DNA of 64,000 nucleotides from Roseiarcus sp963813195 (GCA_963813195.1 CAWEYC010000029.1:241806-305805); one strand, 5' to 3'; shown: positions 10,206 through 21,876, numbered from the stretch's first letter. A program made the numbers and translations. The notes: generated by a model not told the origin, from the letters alone.

Positions 10206-12012
10206 TCAATCGTCCATCTTCAGCGCCGCGATGAACGCCTCCTGCGGGATCTCCACCTTGCCGAACTGCCGCATCTTCTTCTTGCCCGCCTTCTGCTTTT
10301 CCAGGAGCTTGCGCTTGCGGGTGGCGTCGCCGCCGTAGCATTTGGCGGTGACGTCCTTGCGCAGAGCGCGGATGGTCTCGCGCGCGATGATCTTGCCGCC
10401 GATCGCCGCCTGGATGGGAATCTGGAACATATGCGGGGGGATCAATTCGCGCAGCTTCTCCACCATCGCCCGGCCGCGCGAATCCGCCCGGTCGCGATGC
10501 ACCAGCATGGAGAGCGCGTCGACCGGCTCGGCGTTGACCAGGATCGACATCTTGACGAGGTCGCCGGCGCGATAGTCGGTGAGCTGATAGTCGAACGAGG
10601 CGTAGCCCTTGGAGATCGATTTCAGGCGATCGTAGAAGTCGAACACGACTTCGTTCAGCGGCAGGTCGTAGACCACCATCGCGCGCTTGCCGACGTAATT
10701 GAGATCGACCTGCGTCCCCCGCCGGTCCTGGCAGAGCTTCAGGATGGCGCCGAGATAATCGTCGGGCGTCAGGATCGTCGCCTTGATCCACGGCTCCTGG
10801 ATTTCCGCGATTCGGACGACGTCGGGCATGTCGGCGGGATTGTGCAGCTCGATGACGCTCTTGTCGGTGAGCGCGATGCGATAGATCACCGACGGCGCGG
10901 TGGCGATGAGGTCGAGATTGAACTCGCGCTCCAGCCGCTCCTGGATGATCTCGAGATGCAGCAGGCCGAGGAAGCCACAGCGGAAGCCGAAGCCGAGCGC
11001 CGCCGAGGTCTCCATTTCGTAGGAAAAGCTCGCGTCGTTGAGTCTGCAGCCTGCCCATCGCGGCGCGCAACGCCTCGAAGTCGGCGGCGTCGACGGGGAA
11101 GAGGCCGCAGAACACCACCGGCTGCGCCGGCTTGAAGCCCGGCAGCGCTTCGGCGGTCGGGCGCTTGTCGTCGGTGATGGTGTCGCCGACGCGGGTATCG
11201 GCGACCTGCTTGATCTGCGCGGTGATGTAGCCGATCTCGCCGGGGCCGAGCACGGCGACCTCGGTCATCTTGGGGCGGAAGACGCCGACGCGATCGACCT
11301 CGTAATGCGCGTCGGTCCCCATCATGCGGATGCGCATGCCCTTCTTGAAGGCGCCGTCGAGGACGCGCACCAGCACGACGACGCCGAGATAGGCGTCATA
11401 CCAGCTATCGACCAGCAGCGCCTTCAAGGGCGCCGTCTCGTCGCCCTTGGGCGGCGGCAGGCGCTGGACGATCGCCTCCAGCACGAGATCGATGTTGAGG
11501 CCGGTCTTGGCGGAGATCGGCACCGCCTCGGATGCGTCGAGGCCGATGACATCCTCGATCTGCTGCTTGATGCGGTCGGGCTCGGCGGCCGGCAGGTCGA
11601 TCTTGTTGAGCACCGGCACGATCTCGTGGCCGGCGTCGAGCGCGTGATAGACGTTCGCCAGCGTCTGCGCTTCGACCCCCTGGCTCGCGTCGACGACGAG
11701 AAGAGAGCCCTCGCAGGCGGCGAGCGAGCGCGACACCTCGTAGGCGAAGTCGACGTGGCCGGGCGTGTCCATGAGGTTGAGGATGTAGGTCTCGCCGTCC
11801 TTGGCCTTGTATTCGAGGCGTACCGTCTGCGCCTTGATCGTGATGCCGCGCTCGCGCTCGATATCCATCGAATCGAGCACCTGCTCGACCATGTCGCGCG
11901 CCGCCACCGTCCCGGTCTCCTGGATCAGCCGGTCGGCGAGCGTCGACTTGCCGTGGTCGATATGCGCGACGATGGAGAAATTGCGAATGTTTTCGATGGG
12001 GTGGGTGGTCAT
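10206..12012 (-). CDS. lepA: Elongation factor 4 (LepA), with one apparent frameshift
   Basis: LepA is a ribosomal GTPase that back-translocates stalled ribosomes. From the ATG at 12012 it shows the G1 motif AHIDHGKST, the switch region RERGITIKAQTVRL, DTPGH and NKIDLP. Domain II and the EF-G-like domains follow. The C-terminal LepA block appears as AIGGKIIARETIRALRKDVT. One extra base near 11046 separates MGRL from RLNDASFSYEMETSAALG. Removing it gives 601 residues, the family length. Since the protein is otherwise perfect, this is probably a sequence error. It stands alone with no operon partner visible. Confidence 0.93.
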
Positions 12013-12278
12013 GGCGTTCCGGCTAGCCCACGATGAGGGGCCGTCAATGAGGCTGGCGCGGGCATAGCAGCGCTGCGCTGCGAAAGAAACCTTAATTGGG
12101 GGGATTGGCGGCGCGTTTCGCGCTGCCCGGCTGCCCGGTTTACGCGAACACGGTATTCATCCCATCTTAGTCGCGCGACAACCGGACAAGGGCCGATGAA
12201 ATTGGGCGATATGAACCACCCCCGTAATGCGGGGCGCTCCGTCACGCCATCCATCAGGTCATGAGAACGTTGCGAGGC

Positions 12279-12494
12279 CTAACCGTCGCTCTCGTATTTG
12301 AACGACACTTTCACTTTGGCGCGATACAGCTCCACTTTACCGTCCTTGAGCTGAATATCCTGCTCCGTCACCTCAGCGACACGGAGATCCCGTAGCGACG
12401 CCGAGGCTCTCTCGACAGCAGCCTTCGCGGCTTTCTCCCAGGATTCCGTGCTCGTGCCGACCAGTTCGATGACTTTGTAGACGCTCTCAGACAT
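12279..12494 (-). CDS. Dodecin family flavin-binding protein
   Basis: The 71-residue protein begins at the ATG at 12494, with GGAGG seven bases upstream. Its MSESVYKVIELVGTSTESWE start and the GKVELYRAKVKVSFKYE end match dodecins, which assemble into hollow dodecamers that store or buffer riboflavin or FMN. The strand-helix-strand-strand pattern is complete. The open frame extends upstream but that part has no family match. No flavin gene lies next to it. It lies downstream of the EamA exporter gene on the same strand, about 70 bases away. Confidence 0.9.
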   Translation of the reverse strand: MSESVYKVIELVGTSTESWEKAAKAAVERASASLRDLRVAEVTEQDIQLKDGKVELYRAKVKVSFKYESDG

Positions 12495-12564
12495 CGGAAA
12501 CCTCCCTAGCGGCGGCGCGGACGGGCCGCGCGATTGCGAAGTCTCCGACGACGCGCCGCCGCAG

Positions 12565-13641
12565 TCAAACCTGCTCGCGCGTTTCCACTCCACCGGGCTT
12601 CTGCCTTTCCGGCTCGGACCCGTCGCCTGAACTTTGCCAGGCTCTCAACAGGAACAGAAGCAATGGTATCGTAATAAGCCCCAAACCCAGGAAGAAAAGA
12701 GGGTTCGTCGCATAGCGCAGATCGGGGAGCCACCAGGACAGCGGCGCTGCTATGATTGCGGCAAAGGCCGGAATAAACAGGAAAAACATTGTGACGAAGC
12801 CATTGTCGTTATTCGTGACAGTCAATGCCACCTGATAATAAACCCTGCCGGCGGCGGAGGCGGCCAGCGTTCCGAGCAGCAGCAGCAATACTTCCGCCAG
12901 TTTTACGTCGTTCATCGCAAAACTGGGATGCACGCGCGAACTCGTATAGGAAAGAAGCAGCGTCGCGGGAATCAGAATAACAGCGGAAACAACGAAATTC
13001 GCGGCGATCGCCGCCGAGTTGTCATATTCCGAAAACCATCGACCGACCAGCGTGCCGCTCAAGGCAAAGAAGAGAGGCAGCGGAATCGCGTACGCCCAGC
13101 GACTGTGGAAAATGCTGTTCACGATATCGCGGAGTATCTGGTCGTTGGGGACGTTCATCTGGCTCCACGCGACGATCATGGCGCCGACGAACGCTACGGC
13201 GAAGCATCCGAAGAAGACCAATGGCGAAACGGGAACCGCCTTGCGCGTGATGATCATCGCCACCAACACCGCCCAAAACGGCGACAAGTTCAAGATCGCG
13301 GCGGTGATTATCGGATGGGTGCTGCTCAAGCCAATATTGTACAGAAACAAGCCGCACAGGCCGACGACGAATAAGATCGCCAGCTTACCCGCGTTCCTGA
13401 CATCCGCCAGAAGGCGGACGAAGTCTCGGCGCGTGGCCGTAGGCAGCGTAATGAGCGGAACCGACAACAGCAGCGCGAACTGCGTCAGGCATATGAACTG
13501 CGGCGACGAGAAGCGCTGGGCCGCCGGTGCGGAGAAGGGCGCCTGCACAGCCAGGAGCAGCGCGGTCACGAGCGAATAGAGGCTTCCAACCCGGTAATTG
13601 GCGCGACGCGGCGACGCCGGGATGTTTGCGGACGCATTCAC
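12565..13641 (-). CDS. EamA/DMT family transporter
   Basis: The 358-residue inner membrane protein has about ten hydrophobic helices arranged as two EamA halves. Helices are visible at about 18-36, 46-65, 83-105 and 111-133 in the first half, and from about 175 to 335 in the second. Members of this drug/metabolite superfamily usually export amino acids, nucleotides or drugs. The C-terminal tail of about 25 residues is charged and cytoplasmic. The start is ATG at 13641. The substrate is unknown. It is followed by the dodecin gene and is divergent from the DUF2278 gene. Confidence 0.85.
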   Translation of the reverse strand: MNASANIPASPRRANYRVGSLYSLVTALLLAVQAPFSAPAAQRFSSPQFICLTQFALLLSVPLITLPTATRRDFVRLLADVRNAGKLAILFVVGLCGLFLYNIGLSSTHPIITAAILNLSPFWAVLVAMIITRKAVPVSPLVFFGCFAVAFVGAMIVAWSQMNVPNDQILRDIVNSIFHSRWAYAIPLPLFFALSGTLVGRWFSEYDNSAAIAANFVVSAVILIPATLLLSYTSSRVHPSFAMNDVKLAEVLLLLLGTLAASAAGRVYYQVALTVTNNDNGFVTMFFLFIPAFAAIIAAPLSWWLPDLRYATNPLFFLGLGLITIPLLLFLLRAWQSSGDGSEPERQKPGGVETREQV

Positions 13642-13816
13642 GGGGGCGATAATGCCGCAATCGGGTCGATCGATCCATAGCGGGGCGGCCGTCCGGCAGC
13701 CGCATCTCGCGCGAGCTCAAGGACCGAGCGTAGCCCCTCGACGCGCTTGCCAGATTCGCCGGCCATCCCCTAGGCTGCATCGCGCCGCGGCCCAAACGCC
13801 GCCGCTCGGGGGCTCC

Positions 13817-14878
13817 ATGGCGCACATCAACTACCAATGCCTTCGGGGCAAGGTCGACGCCTTCGCGCCGGCGCAGCCGCCGACCAATCCGCATCTTTGG
13901 GTCGTTGTCGAGGAGAGCTGTCGGCGCTGGTTCGCGACCATCAACGTGCGCTCCGACAAGGGCGAACCGGGCGAGCCGGCCGGCAAGTCCTACCTTTACT
14001 ATCTCGTCGACACGGAATTTACGCACCCCATCGTCGCCTCGGTGCTGGCCCGCCCGCAGGGTCTGTCGCCGATCGAGCGCTCTTATGGCGGCGGCGCGAT
14101 CGATTTCCAGCGCGGCAATCTCTTCGATCCCGCCGCCATGCGCATCTTGCCGCCGGAGGGCGCGGGCGACGATCGGCTCGTGCATCGCCTGAGCGCGATG
14201 CTGCAACTCGCCAAGGCGCAGGACTGCGACGTATTTTTCTACGGCAACGCGTTCGCCAAGGACAATCCGCATCAGACGGACCAGGCGTTCGGTTACACGC
14301 CCGACACACCGTTCGGCCTCGACAATATTCATATGGCGCAGGGCGATCCCCGCGCGCTCGACATGCGCCTGCACGAAAACGGCGTCTGGCACGACGGCGC
14401 CTGCTTCATTTGGGACGCCCGCGCCCGCCGCATGAGCGCGATCTTCCTGGCGTTCCAGAGCCAGGCCTGGCACACCAACGAAGGCGGCGACCTGATCTAT
14501 GGCGCGACCGGCCGCGAGCCGCCGCGCTACGACTTCAGCTCCGGCGCCGTCTCCCCGCTGCCAACCCCGAAGCGCGCCGCCGAGATCACCTCGGCGCACC
14601 GCGCGCCAAACGGAACCAGCACGATCGTCGTCGCCAACATGACCGCCGAGGCGGTCGATCTGACGAATTGGAAGCTGCTGGTCGACGCGCATCAGACCTA
14701 TCCCCTGCCCGCGACGCCTCTTCAGCCGGGCCAACCGCTGGCCGCCGCGCTGCCGGCTGGCGCGTTGAGCGACGCAGGCGGACTGATCACACTCGTCAAT
14801 GCCGCCGATCTCAGCGTCGACGGCGTCGCTTATCTCGGCGGCGACCCAAAAGCGGGCTGGAGCACCAGTTTCGCGTGA
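13817..14878 (+). CDS. DUF2278 family (YukJ-like) protein
   Basis: The protein has 353 residues from the ATG at 13817; the upstream open frame is arginine- and proline-rich and unlikely to be coding. The first 220 residues match the DUF2278 family, with the opening block NYQCLRGKVDAF and HLWVVVEESCRRWFATINVRS. Conserved stretches DNIHMAQG and HDGACFIWD follow. The last about 100 residues form a separate beta-rich domain resembling a lamin-tail-like fold (IVVANMTAEAVDLTNWKLLVD). There is no signal peptide. The molecular function of the family is not established. Confidence 0.82.
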   Translation: MAHINYQCLRGKVDAFAPAQPPTNPHLWVVVEESCRRWFATINVRSDKGEPGEPAGKSYLYYLVDTEFTHPIVASVLARPQGLSPIERSYGGGAIDFQRGNLFDPAAMRILPPEGAGDDRLVHRLSAMLQLAKAQDCDVFFYGNAFAKDNPHQTDQAFGYTPDTPFGLDNIHMAQGDPRALDMRLHENGVWHDGACFIWDARARRMSAIFLAFQSQAWHTNEGGDLIYGATGREPPRYDFSSGAVSPLPTPKRAAEITSAHRAPNGTSTIVVANMTAEAVDLTNWKLLVDAHQTYPLPATPLQPGQPLAAALPAGALSDAGGLITLVNAADLSVDGVAYLGGDPKAGWSTSFA

Positions 14879-15090
14879 GGCTCGCCCGCACACGTTCGCG
14901 GCGTCCAATTCGCGACTTTCGCCGGTTGCGTGGCGAAAACTCCTATGTTAGGCAACGCGCGCCTTGGGGGTTGGGGCGGCTTTGACCCTGCGCCGTGGGG
15001 ATCGACGGATCAATAACGAATTCGCGCGGGATCGAGGCCGCTTCGACGGCGGCGGCGGTCACGACGACGAGCCTGTGAAAGAACAGTGAA

Positions 15091-15653
15091 TTGGCTGAAC
15101 AGGATAATATCGTTTCGGGGGTGGCTGGGCGCTACGCGTCGGCGTTGTTCGCCCTCGCCAAGGACGCCCGCGACACCGACGGGGTGGCCGCCGCCCTTGC
15201 TGCTTTCGACGCGATGATCGCCGAAAGTCCCGATTTGCAGCGCCTCGTGCGCAGCCCCGTGTTTTCCGCCGCCGAGCAGTTGAAGGCTCTGAGCGCGATT
15301 CTCGATAAAGCCGGCATATCCGGCATCTCGGCCAATTTCATCAAACTGGTCGCCGCCAAGCGGCGCCTCTTCGCCATCCGCGACATGATCGCCGACTACG
15401 GCAAGCTCTACGACGCTTTTCGCGGCGTGACGCGCGCCGAGGTCGTCAGCGCGATACCGCTCTCGGACGAGAATGTCGCCGCGCTGAAACAATCGTTGCG
15501 CGCCGCCTCCGGCGGTAAGGACGTCGAACTGATCGCCAGGGTCGATGCTTCGATCATCGGCGGCCTCGTCGTCAAGCTCGGCTCGCGCATGGTCGACGGC
15601 TCGCTCAAAACCAAACTCAACGCAATTCGCACACGCATGAAAGAGGTCGGCTG

Positions 15654-15654
<1 letters not shown>
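15091..15654 (+). CDS. atpH: ATP synthase F1 subunit delta
   Basis: The delta subunit ties the F1 head to the peripheral stalk of ATP synthase. The 187-residue protein has the N-terminal helical domain (GVAGRYASALFALAKD) and the C-terminal signature DASIIGGLVVKLGSRMVDGS. The start is TTG at 15091: no ATG or GTG lies in frame in a suitable place. It is the first gene of the F1 operon. Its stop overlaps the atpA start by one base (TGATG), implying coupled translation. Confidence 0.95.
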
Positions 15655-17183
<1,529 letters not shown>

Positions 17184-17211
17184 TATCCCGCTTCCCTAGC
17201 CGAGCTTCGCG

Positions 17212-18081
17212 ATGCCGTCCTTAAAGGACCTGAGAAACCGGATCGCCTCCGTCAAGTCGACGCAGAAGATCACCAAGGCCATGCAGATGGTCGCCGTGTC
17301 GAAGCTGCGCCGTGCGCAAGGCGCGGTCGAGGCGGCGCGTCCCTACGCCGAGAAGGTCGAGACCGTGCTCGCCAATCTCGCCAATGGGATCGCCGATGGA
17401 GCGCAGACGCCGCCGCTGCTTTCGGGCAGGGGTTCGAACCAGACGCATCTGCTCGTCGTCTGCACAGGCGAGCGCGGGCTCTGCGGCGCGTTCAACACCT
17501 CGATCGTGCGTCTGGCGCGCGAGCGGGCCAATTCGCTTGCCCAACAGGGCAAGACGGTGAAGATCCTCTGTGTCGGCAAGAAGGGCTACGACCAGCTCCG
17601 CCGCACGCACGAACGGGCGATCATCGAACTGATCGATCTGCGCGGCGTGCGCAGCATCAGCTTCGCGACGGCGCAGCCGATCGCCAAGAAGGTGCTCGAT
17701 CTCTTCGAGGCGGGTGAGTTCGACGTCTGCACGCTGTTCTACGCCCGCTTCAAGTCGGTGATCTCGCAAATTCCGACCGCGCAGCAGTTGGTTCCGCCGG
17801 AAATCGGCGCGAAGGACGAAAATGCGCCGGTCTACCATTACGAGCCCGACGAAACTGAGATCCTCGAGCAATTGCTGCCGCGCGCGGTGACAGTGCGCAT
17901 CTATCGCGCGCTTTTGGAGAACATGGCCTCGTTCTTCGGCGCGCAAATGAGCGCAATGGACAACGCGACCCGGAACGCCGGGGAAATGGTGAAGAAGTAC
18001 ACGCTTCGCTACAACAGAACCCGCCAGGCGATGATCACCAAGGAACTCATCGAAATCATCTCGGGCGCCGAGGCGCTCTGA
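17212..18081 (+). CDS. atpG: ATP synthase F1 subunit gamma
   Basis: The gamma subunit is the rotating shaft inside the alpha/beta ring. The 289-residue protein has the conserved N-terminal coil (MPSLKDLRNRIASVKSTQKI) and the C-terminal coil that includes the signature ITKELIEIISGAEAL. The nucleotide-fold middle domain (GERGLCGAFNTSI) is intact. It lies third in the F1 operon, 51 bases before the atpD start. Confidence 0.97.
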   Translation: MPSLKDLRNRIASVKSTQKITKAMQMVAVSKLRRAQGAVEAARPYAEKVETVLANLANGIADGAQTPPLLSGRGSNQTHLLVVCTGERGLCGAFNTSIVRLARERANSLAQQGKTVKILCVGKKGYDQLRRTHERAIIELIDLRGVRSISFATAQPIAKKVLDLFEAGEFDVCTLFYARFKSVISQIPTAQQLVPPEIGAKDENAPVYHYEPDETEILEQLLPRAVTVRIYRALLENMASFFGAQMSAMDNATRNAGEMVKKYTLRYNRTRQAMITKELIEIISGAEAL

Positions 18082-18132
18082 CGCAACCCGTCGCGCGAGC
18101 GGCACCAGAATTTGAAACGAGGACGTCAAGAT

Positions 18133-19587
18133 ATGGCGCAAGATTCGGCGAACGCCTTGAACTCCACCGGCCGTGTCACCCAGGTGATCGGCGCCGTCGT
18201 CGACGTGAAGTTCGACGGCGATCTGCCGCCCATCCTGAACGCGCTGGAAACCGAAAACCGAGGCTCGCGCCTGATCTTGGAAGTCGCGCAGCACTTGGGC
18301 GAAAACTCCGTGCGCTGCATCGCGATGGACATTTCCGAAGGTCTGGTGCGCGGCCAGCAAGTCAAGGACACGGGCGGCCCGATCTCGGTGCCTGTCGGCG
18401 CGGGCACGCTCGGCCGCATCATGAACGTCATCGGCGAGCCGGTCGACGAAGCCGGCCCGGTGCCGATGGAGGCGCGCCGCGCCATCCATCAGCCGACGCC
18501 GTCCTATGTCGAGCAATCGACGGAGGCGCAGATTCTCGTCACCGGCATCAAGGTCGTCGACCTGCTCGCGCCCTACGCCAAGGGCGGCAAGATCGGCCTG
18601 TTCGGCGGCGCGGGCGTCGGCAAGACCGTGCTCATCCAGGAGCTGATCAACAACGTCGCCAAGACGCATGGCGGCAATTCGGTGTTCGCCGGCGTCGGCG
18701 AGCGCACCCGCGAAGGCAACGATCTCTACCACGAGTTCATCGAGTCGAAGGTCAACGCCGATCCGCATAACCCCGATCCGAACGTGCAGTCGAAGTGCGC
18801 GCTGGTGTTCGGCCAGATGAACGAGCCGCCGGGCGCGCGCATGCGCGTCGCGCTTTCCGGCCTCACCGTCGCCGAACATTTCCGCGACCAGGGCCAGGAC
18901 GTGCTGTTCTTCGTCGACAACATCTTCCGCTTCACCCAGGCGGGCTCGGAAGTCTCGGCGCTGCTCGGCCGCATCCCCTCCGCCGTCGGCTACCAGCCGA
19001 CGCTCGCCACCGACATGGGCGCGCTGCAAGAGCGCATCACCACGACGACGAAGGGTTCGATCACCTCGGTGCAGGCGATCTACGTGCCGGCGGACGATCT
19101 TACCGACCCGGCGCCGGCGACCTCGTTCGCCCACTTGGACGCGACCACCGTGCTTTCGCGCTCGATCGCGGAAAAGGGCATCTACCCCGCCGTCGATCCG
19201 CTCGATTCGACTTCGCGCATGCTGACGCCCGCGGTCGTCGGCGAGGAGCATTACGCCGTGGCCCGCAACGTGCAGCAGGTGCTCCAGCGCTACAAGGCGT
19301 TGCAGGACATCATCGCCATTCTCGGCATGGACGAACTGTCCGAGGAAGATAAGCTCACCGTCGCGCGCGCGCGCAAGATCGAGCGCTTCCTGTCGCAGCC
19401 GTTCGACGTCGCCGCGGTGTTCACCGGCTCGCCGGGCGTGCAGGTGAAGATCGAGGACACGGTCAAGGGCTTCAAGGGCATCGTCGAGGGCAAGTACGAC
19501 AACCTGCCGGAGGCGGCCTTCTACATGGTCGGCACGATCGAGCAAGCGGTCGAAAAGGCCAAGAAGCTGGCGGCGGAAGCGGCCTGA
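18133..19587 (+). CDS. atpD: ATP synthase F1 subunit beta
   Basis: This is the catalytic subunit of ATP synthase, 484 residues. The P-loop reads GGAGVGKTVLIQELINN, and the catalytic Glu lies in GERTREGNDLYHE. The DELSEED-type segment is present as DELSEEDKLTVARARK, and the family signature PAVDPLDSTSR is intact. The ATG at 18133 is chosen over an upstream in-frame start at 18112 because family proteins begin close to the barrel. The following atpC is separated by an unusually long spacer filled with repeats. Confidence 0.98.
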   Translation: MAQDSANALNSTGRVTQVIGAVVDVKFDGDLPPILNALETENRGSRLILEVAQHLGENSVRCIAMDISEGLVRGQQVKDTGGPISVPVGAGTLGRIMNVIGEPVDEAGPVPMEARRAIHQPTPSYVEQSTEAQILVTGIKVVDLLAPYAKGGKIGLFGGAGVGKTVLIQELINNVAKTHGGNSVFAGVGERTREGNDLYHEFIESKVNADPHNPDPNVQSKCALVFGQMNEPPGARMRVALSGLTVAEHFRDQGQDVLFFVDNIFRFTQAGSEVSALLGRIPSAVGYQPTLATDMGALQERITTTTKGSITSVQAIYVPADDLTDPAPATSFAHLDATTVLSRSIAEKGIYPAVDPLDSTSRMLTPAVVGEEHYAVARNVQQVLQRYKALQDIIAILGMDELSEEDKLTVARARKIERFLSQPFDVAAVFTGSPGVQVKIEDTVKGFKGIVEGKYDNLPEAAFYMVGTIEQAVEKAKKLAAEAA

Positions 19588-19588
19588 T

Positions 19589-19755
19589 CCCTTCTCCCAC
19601 GCGCGGGAGAAGGTGTCGACGCAAAGCGGCGACGGATGAGGGGGCGCATCAGGACAAAGCGTTTGACTTCGCCGCCGCCGCGATCTTCTTCGGCGCCCCT
19701 CATTCGTCATCGCCAAGGCGATGACATCTTCCCCCGCAAGGGGGAATGGGCGCGA
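19589..19755. repeat. Repeat element with two hairpins between atpD and atpC
   Basis: The spacer of almost 200 bases holds two hairpins. One has arms CCTTCTCCC/GGGAGAAGG at 19590-19613. The other is TTCCCCC-GCAA-GGGGGAA near 19732-19747. The first is the same family as the elements between rplT and pheS. Hairpins at this point could stabilise or terminate part of the operon transcript. Confidence 0.6.
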
Positions 19756-19783
19756 GACGAGTTAAGTATCGGGAATTGAACCC

Positions 19784-20182
19784 ATGGCCAGCTTTTACTT
19801 CGAACTCGTTTCGCCGGACAAGCTCGTGTTCCGCGGTCCGGCCGAATCGGTGCTCGTGCCGGGCAGCGAGGGCGACTTCGTCGTTCTCAAGGATCACGCG
19901 CCGGTGATGGCGTCGTTGCGTCCGGGCATCGTCGTGTACGAGGAAGCGCAGGGCAAACATACCCGCATCTTCGTACGCGGCGGGTTCGCCGACGTCAGCG
20001 CGGCCGGCCTGATCCTGCTGGCGGACTCCGCGATCCCCGAGCATGACGTCGACAGGGCGCACCTCGACCAGGAGATCCAGAACCTCGAAGAGGATCTCGC
20101 CGACGCACCCGAGGAGCAGAAGCGCCTCTGGCAAGAGAAGCTCGATCGCCTGCGTGAACTCAAGGATGCGATGAAGCTCTGA
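19784..20182 (+). CDS. atpC: ATP synthase F1 subunit epsilon
   Basis: The 132-residue epsilon subunit regulates the F1 motor. The N-terminal beta sandwich is clear (FYFELVSPDKLVFRGPAESV, GSEGDFVVLKDHAPVMASL), and a helical C-terminal hairpin follows from about residue 88. The start is ATG at 19784. It is the last gene of the F1 operon; the F0 genes are not in the window, as is usual in alphaproteobacteria. Confidence 0.96.
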   Translation: MASFYFELVSPDKLVFRGPAESVLVPGSEGDFVVLKDHAPVMASLRPGIVVYEEAQGKHTRIFVRGGFADVSAAGLILLADSAIPEHDVDRAHLDQEIQNLEEDLADAPEEQKRLWQEKLDRLRELKDAMKL

Positions 20183-20260
20183 GCGCTCGTGCTAGTCGTC
20201 GCGGTCGACGGGCTATCCCTGGAGCGCGTCGCTGTGATATTGAACCGCGGTCCCTCGACC

Positions 20261-20344
20261 TTGTGAGCGATAGCGAAGCAATCCAGACTAAGCCGCTGCC
20301 GCAGACCCCGAGTCGGGATCGCTTCGCTTTGCTCGCAATGACGG
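20261..20344. repeat. Hairpin repeat, family A, copy 1
   Basis: A long imperfect palindrome has arms of about 34 bases. The left arm contains AGCGAAGCAATCCAGACT. The right arm contains AGTCGGGATCGCTTCGCTTT. A related copy lies at 44141-44230 with the same loop region. It lies in the gap between atpC and the zinc finger gene. Confidence 0.65.
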
Positions 20345-20436
20345 CCGAAAGGGATTCGATTTAGGCGTAGCGCGCTGCAGCGGCCGAACAGGCTTTGCGC
20401 GGCGCGGCGGTCGCGCAGCAATAAGGATGGCTCGAA

Positions 20437-20676
20437 ATGGCGGATCACCTCATCCCGCATTTTCACAATGCCCCAGGCGTCGCCACGATTCGCCTCGGCG
20501 TCAAGGAATTCATGTGCACGGGGGCTAGGCCGCCGTTCGACCACCCGCATATCTTCATCGACATGGGGAGCGAGACGGAGGCGATCTGCTCCTATTGCTC
20601 GACGCGCTTCGTCTATGATCCGGCGCTCGGAGCGCATTCGATTCCCGCCGAGTGCGAACTCCACGAAGCGGCCTGA
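20437..20676 (+). CDS. Zinc finger (zf-CHCC) protein, NDUFS6-like
   Basis: The 79-residue protein matches the bacterial zf-CHCC family, related to the NDUFS6 accessory subunit of respiratory complex I. Metal ligands are probably Cys27 in KEFMCTGARPP, His36 or His38 in FDHPHIFID, and the pair in ICSYCSTRF. A ribosome site AAGGATGG precedes the ATG at 20437. It ends three bases before the FAD monooxygenase gene, so the two are probably co-transcribed, although no functional link is known. Confidence 0.88.
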   Translation: MADHLIPHFHNAPGVATIRLGVKEFMCTGARPPFDHPHIFIDMGSETEAICSYCSTRFVYDPALGAHSIPAECELHEAA

Positions 20677-20679
20677 TCG

Positions 20680-21864
20680 ATGGCGCGCCGCGCGCTGGTC
20701 GCCGGCGCCGGCATTGGCGGGCTGACCGCGGCGATCGGGCTCGCGCGAGCGAATTTCGAGGTCGAGATTTTCGAGCGCGCCCCCGCTCTGCAAGAATTCG
20801 GCGCCGGGCTTCAACTCACGCCCAACGCCACCCGCATTCTCGAGCGATTGGGCGTCCTTGACGCCGTGCGCGGCCTCGCAACGGCGCCGGACGCGATCCG
20901 CATCCTGCGCGGCGCCGACGACGCCCAACTGACGCGACTGCCGATCGCGGACGCCGAGCAGCGTTGGGGCGCGCCCTATCTCGTCATTCACCGCGCCGAT
21001 TTGCTACGTGCGCTGGCCGAAGGCGCGGCCCGCCTGCCCAATGTCGCGCTGCGTCTCGGGACGGCGGTCGCCGGAATCGGCGTCGAGGGCATCGGCGTGT
21101 CGATCGGCGTCAAGCGCGGCTTGGTGACGATGCGCGCGACCGGAGACGTTCTCGTCGGGGCGGACGGACTGCGCTCGCTGGTGCGCGAGCGGAGTGGCCT
21201 CGGGGCCGCCGACGCGCCGCTGTTTTCCGGCCGCGTCGCTTTCCGCGCCACGGTGGAATCGCAGGCGCTCGCCGAGCGCTGGCGCGCCAACGAAGTCACG
21301 CTGCGCCTCGGCGCGAAAGCCCATCTGGTGCAATATCCCTTGCGCGGCGGATCGATCGTCAACCTCGTCGCGGTGATCGAATCAGCCTGGCGCGGCGAGG
21401 ACGGCGAGCAGCCCTGGGACGGCGCCGCCGACCGCCCCGCGCTGGAGCGCGCCTTCCGCGGCTGGTCGCAAGAGGCGCGCGCGCTGATCGGCGCCGCAGG
21501 CGAATGGCGGGCCTGGCCCCTCTTTTTTCGCCCGCCGATCGCGCAATTCTCGCTCGGACCGATCGCGCTTATCGGCGACGCCGCGCATCCGATGACGCCG
21601 TTTCTCGCGCAAGGGGCGGCGCAAGCGATCGAGGACGCTGGCGCGCTGGCGCGGCGTCTCGGCGCATCCGCCGGCGTCGGCGCCGCGCTCGCCGCTTATT
21701 CCGGCGATCGCGTTGCGCGGGCGACGCGCGTCCAGCGCGACGCGATCGCGCAGGGCCGCATCTACCACATGAGCGGCGCGCTCGCTCTGGCGCGCGACCT
21801 GACGATGCGCGCACTCGGGCCGCGCCGCCTGCTTAGTCGCTACGACTGGCTATACGCGGCGTGA
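20680..21864 (+). CDS. FAD-dependent aromatic-type monooxygenase
   Basis: This 394-residue flavoprotein hydroxylase resembles salicylate hydroxylase and UbiH-like enzymes. The FAD motif GAGIGGLTAAIGLA is at residues 9-22. The DG motif appears as GDVLVGADGLRSLVRER, and the second FAD block as LIGDAAHPMTPFLAQGAAQA. No membrane segment is present. These enzymes insert one oxygen atom using NAD(P)H; the substrate cannot be told from sequence. The gene directly follows the zinc finger gene and converges on the BenE-type transporter gene. Confidence 0.87.
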   Translation: MARRALVAGAGIGGLTAAIGLARANFEVEIFERAPALQEFGAGLQLTPNATRILERLGVLDAVRGLATAPDAIRILRGADDAQLTRLPIADAEQRWGAPYLVIHRADLLRALAEGAARLPNVALRLGTAVAGIGVEGIGVSIGVKRGLVTMRATGDVLVGADGLRSLVRERSGLGAADAPLFSGRVAFRATVESQALAERWRANEVTLRLGAKAHLVQYPLRGGSIVNLVAVIESAWRGEDGEQPWDGAADRPALERAFRGWSQEARALIGAAGEWRAWPLFFRPPIAQFSLGPIALIGDAAHPMTPFLAQGAAQAIEDAGALARRLGASAGVGAALAAYSGDRVARATRVQRDAIAQGRIYHMSGALALARDLTMRALGPRRLLSRYDWLYAA

Positions 21865-21876
21865 GGCGAGCCGCGC

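Noticed and set aside
13385..14908. Minus-strand frame of 507 codons
   Set aside because: It is antisense to the DUF2278 gene and shows no family features.
17221..19716. Minus-strand frame of 831 codons over atpG-atpD
   Set aside because: Composition is His/Arg/Asp-rich without motifs, and it lies antisense to two certain genes.
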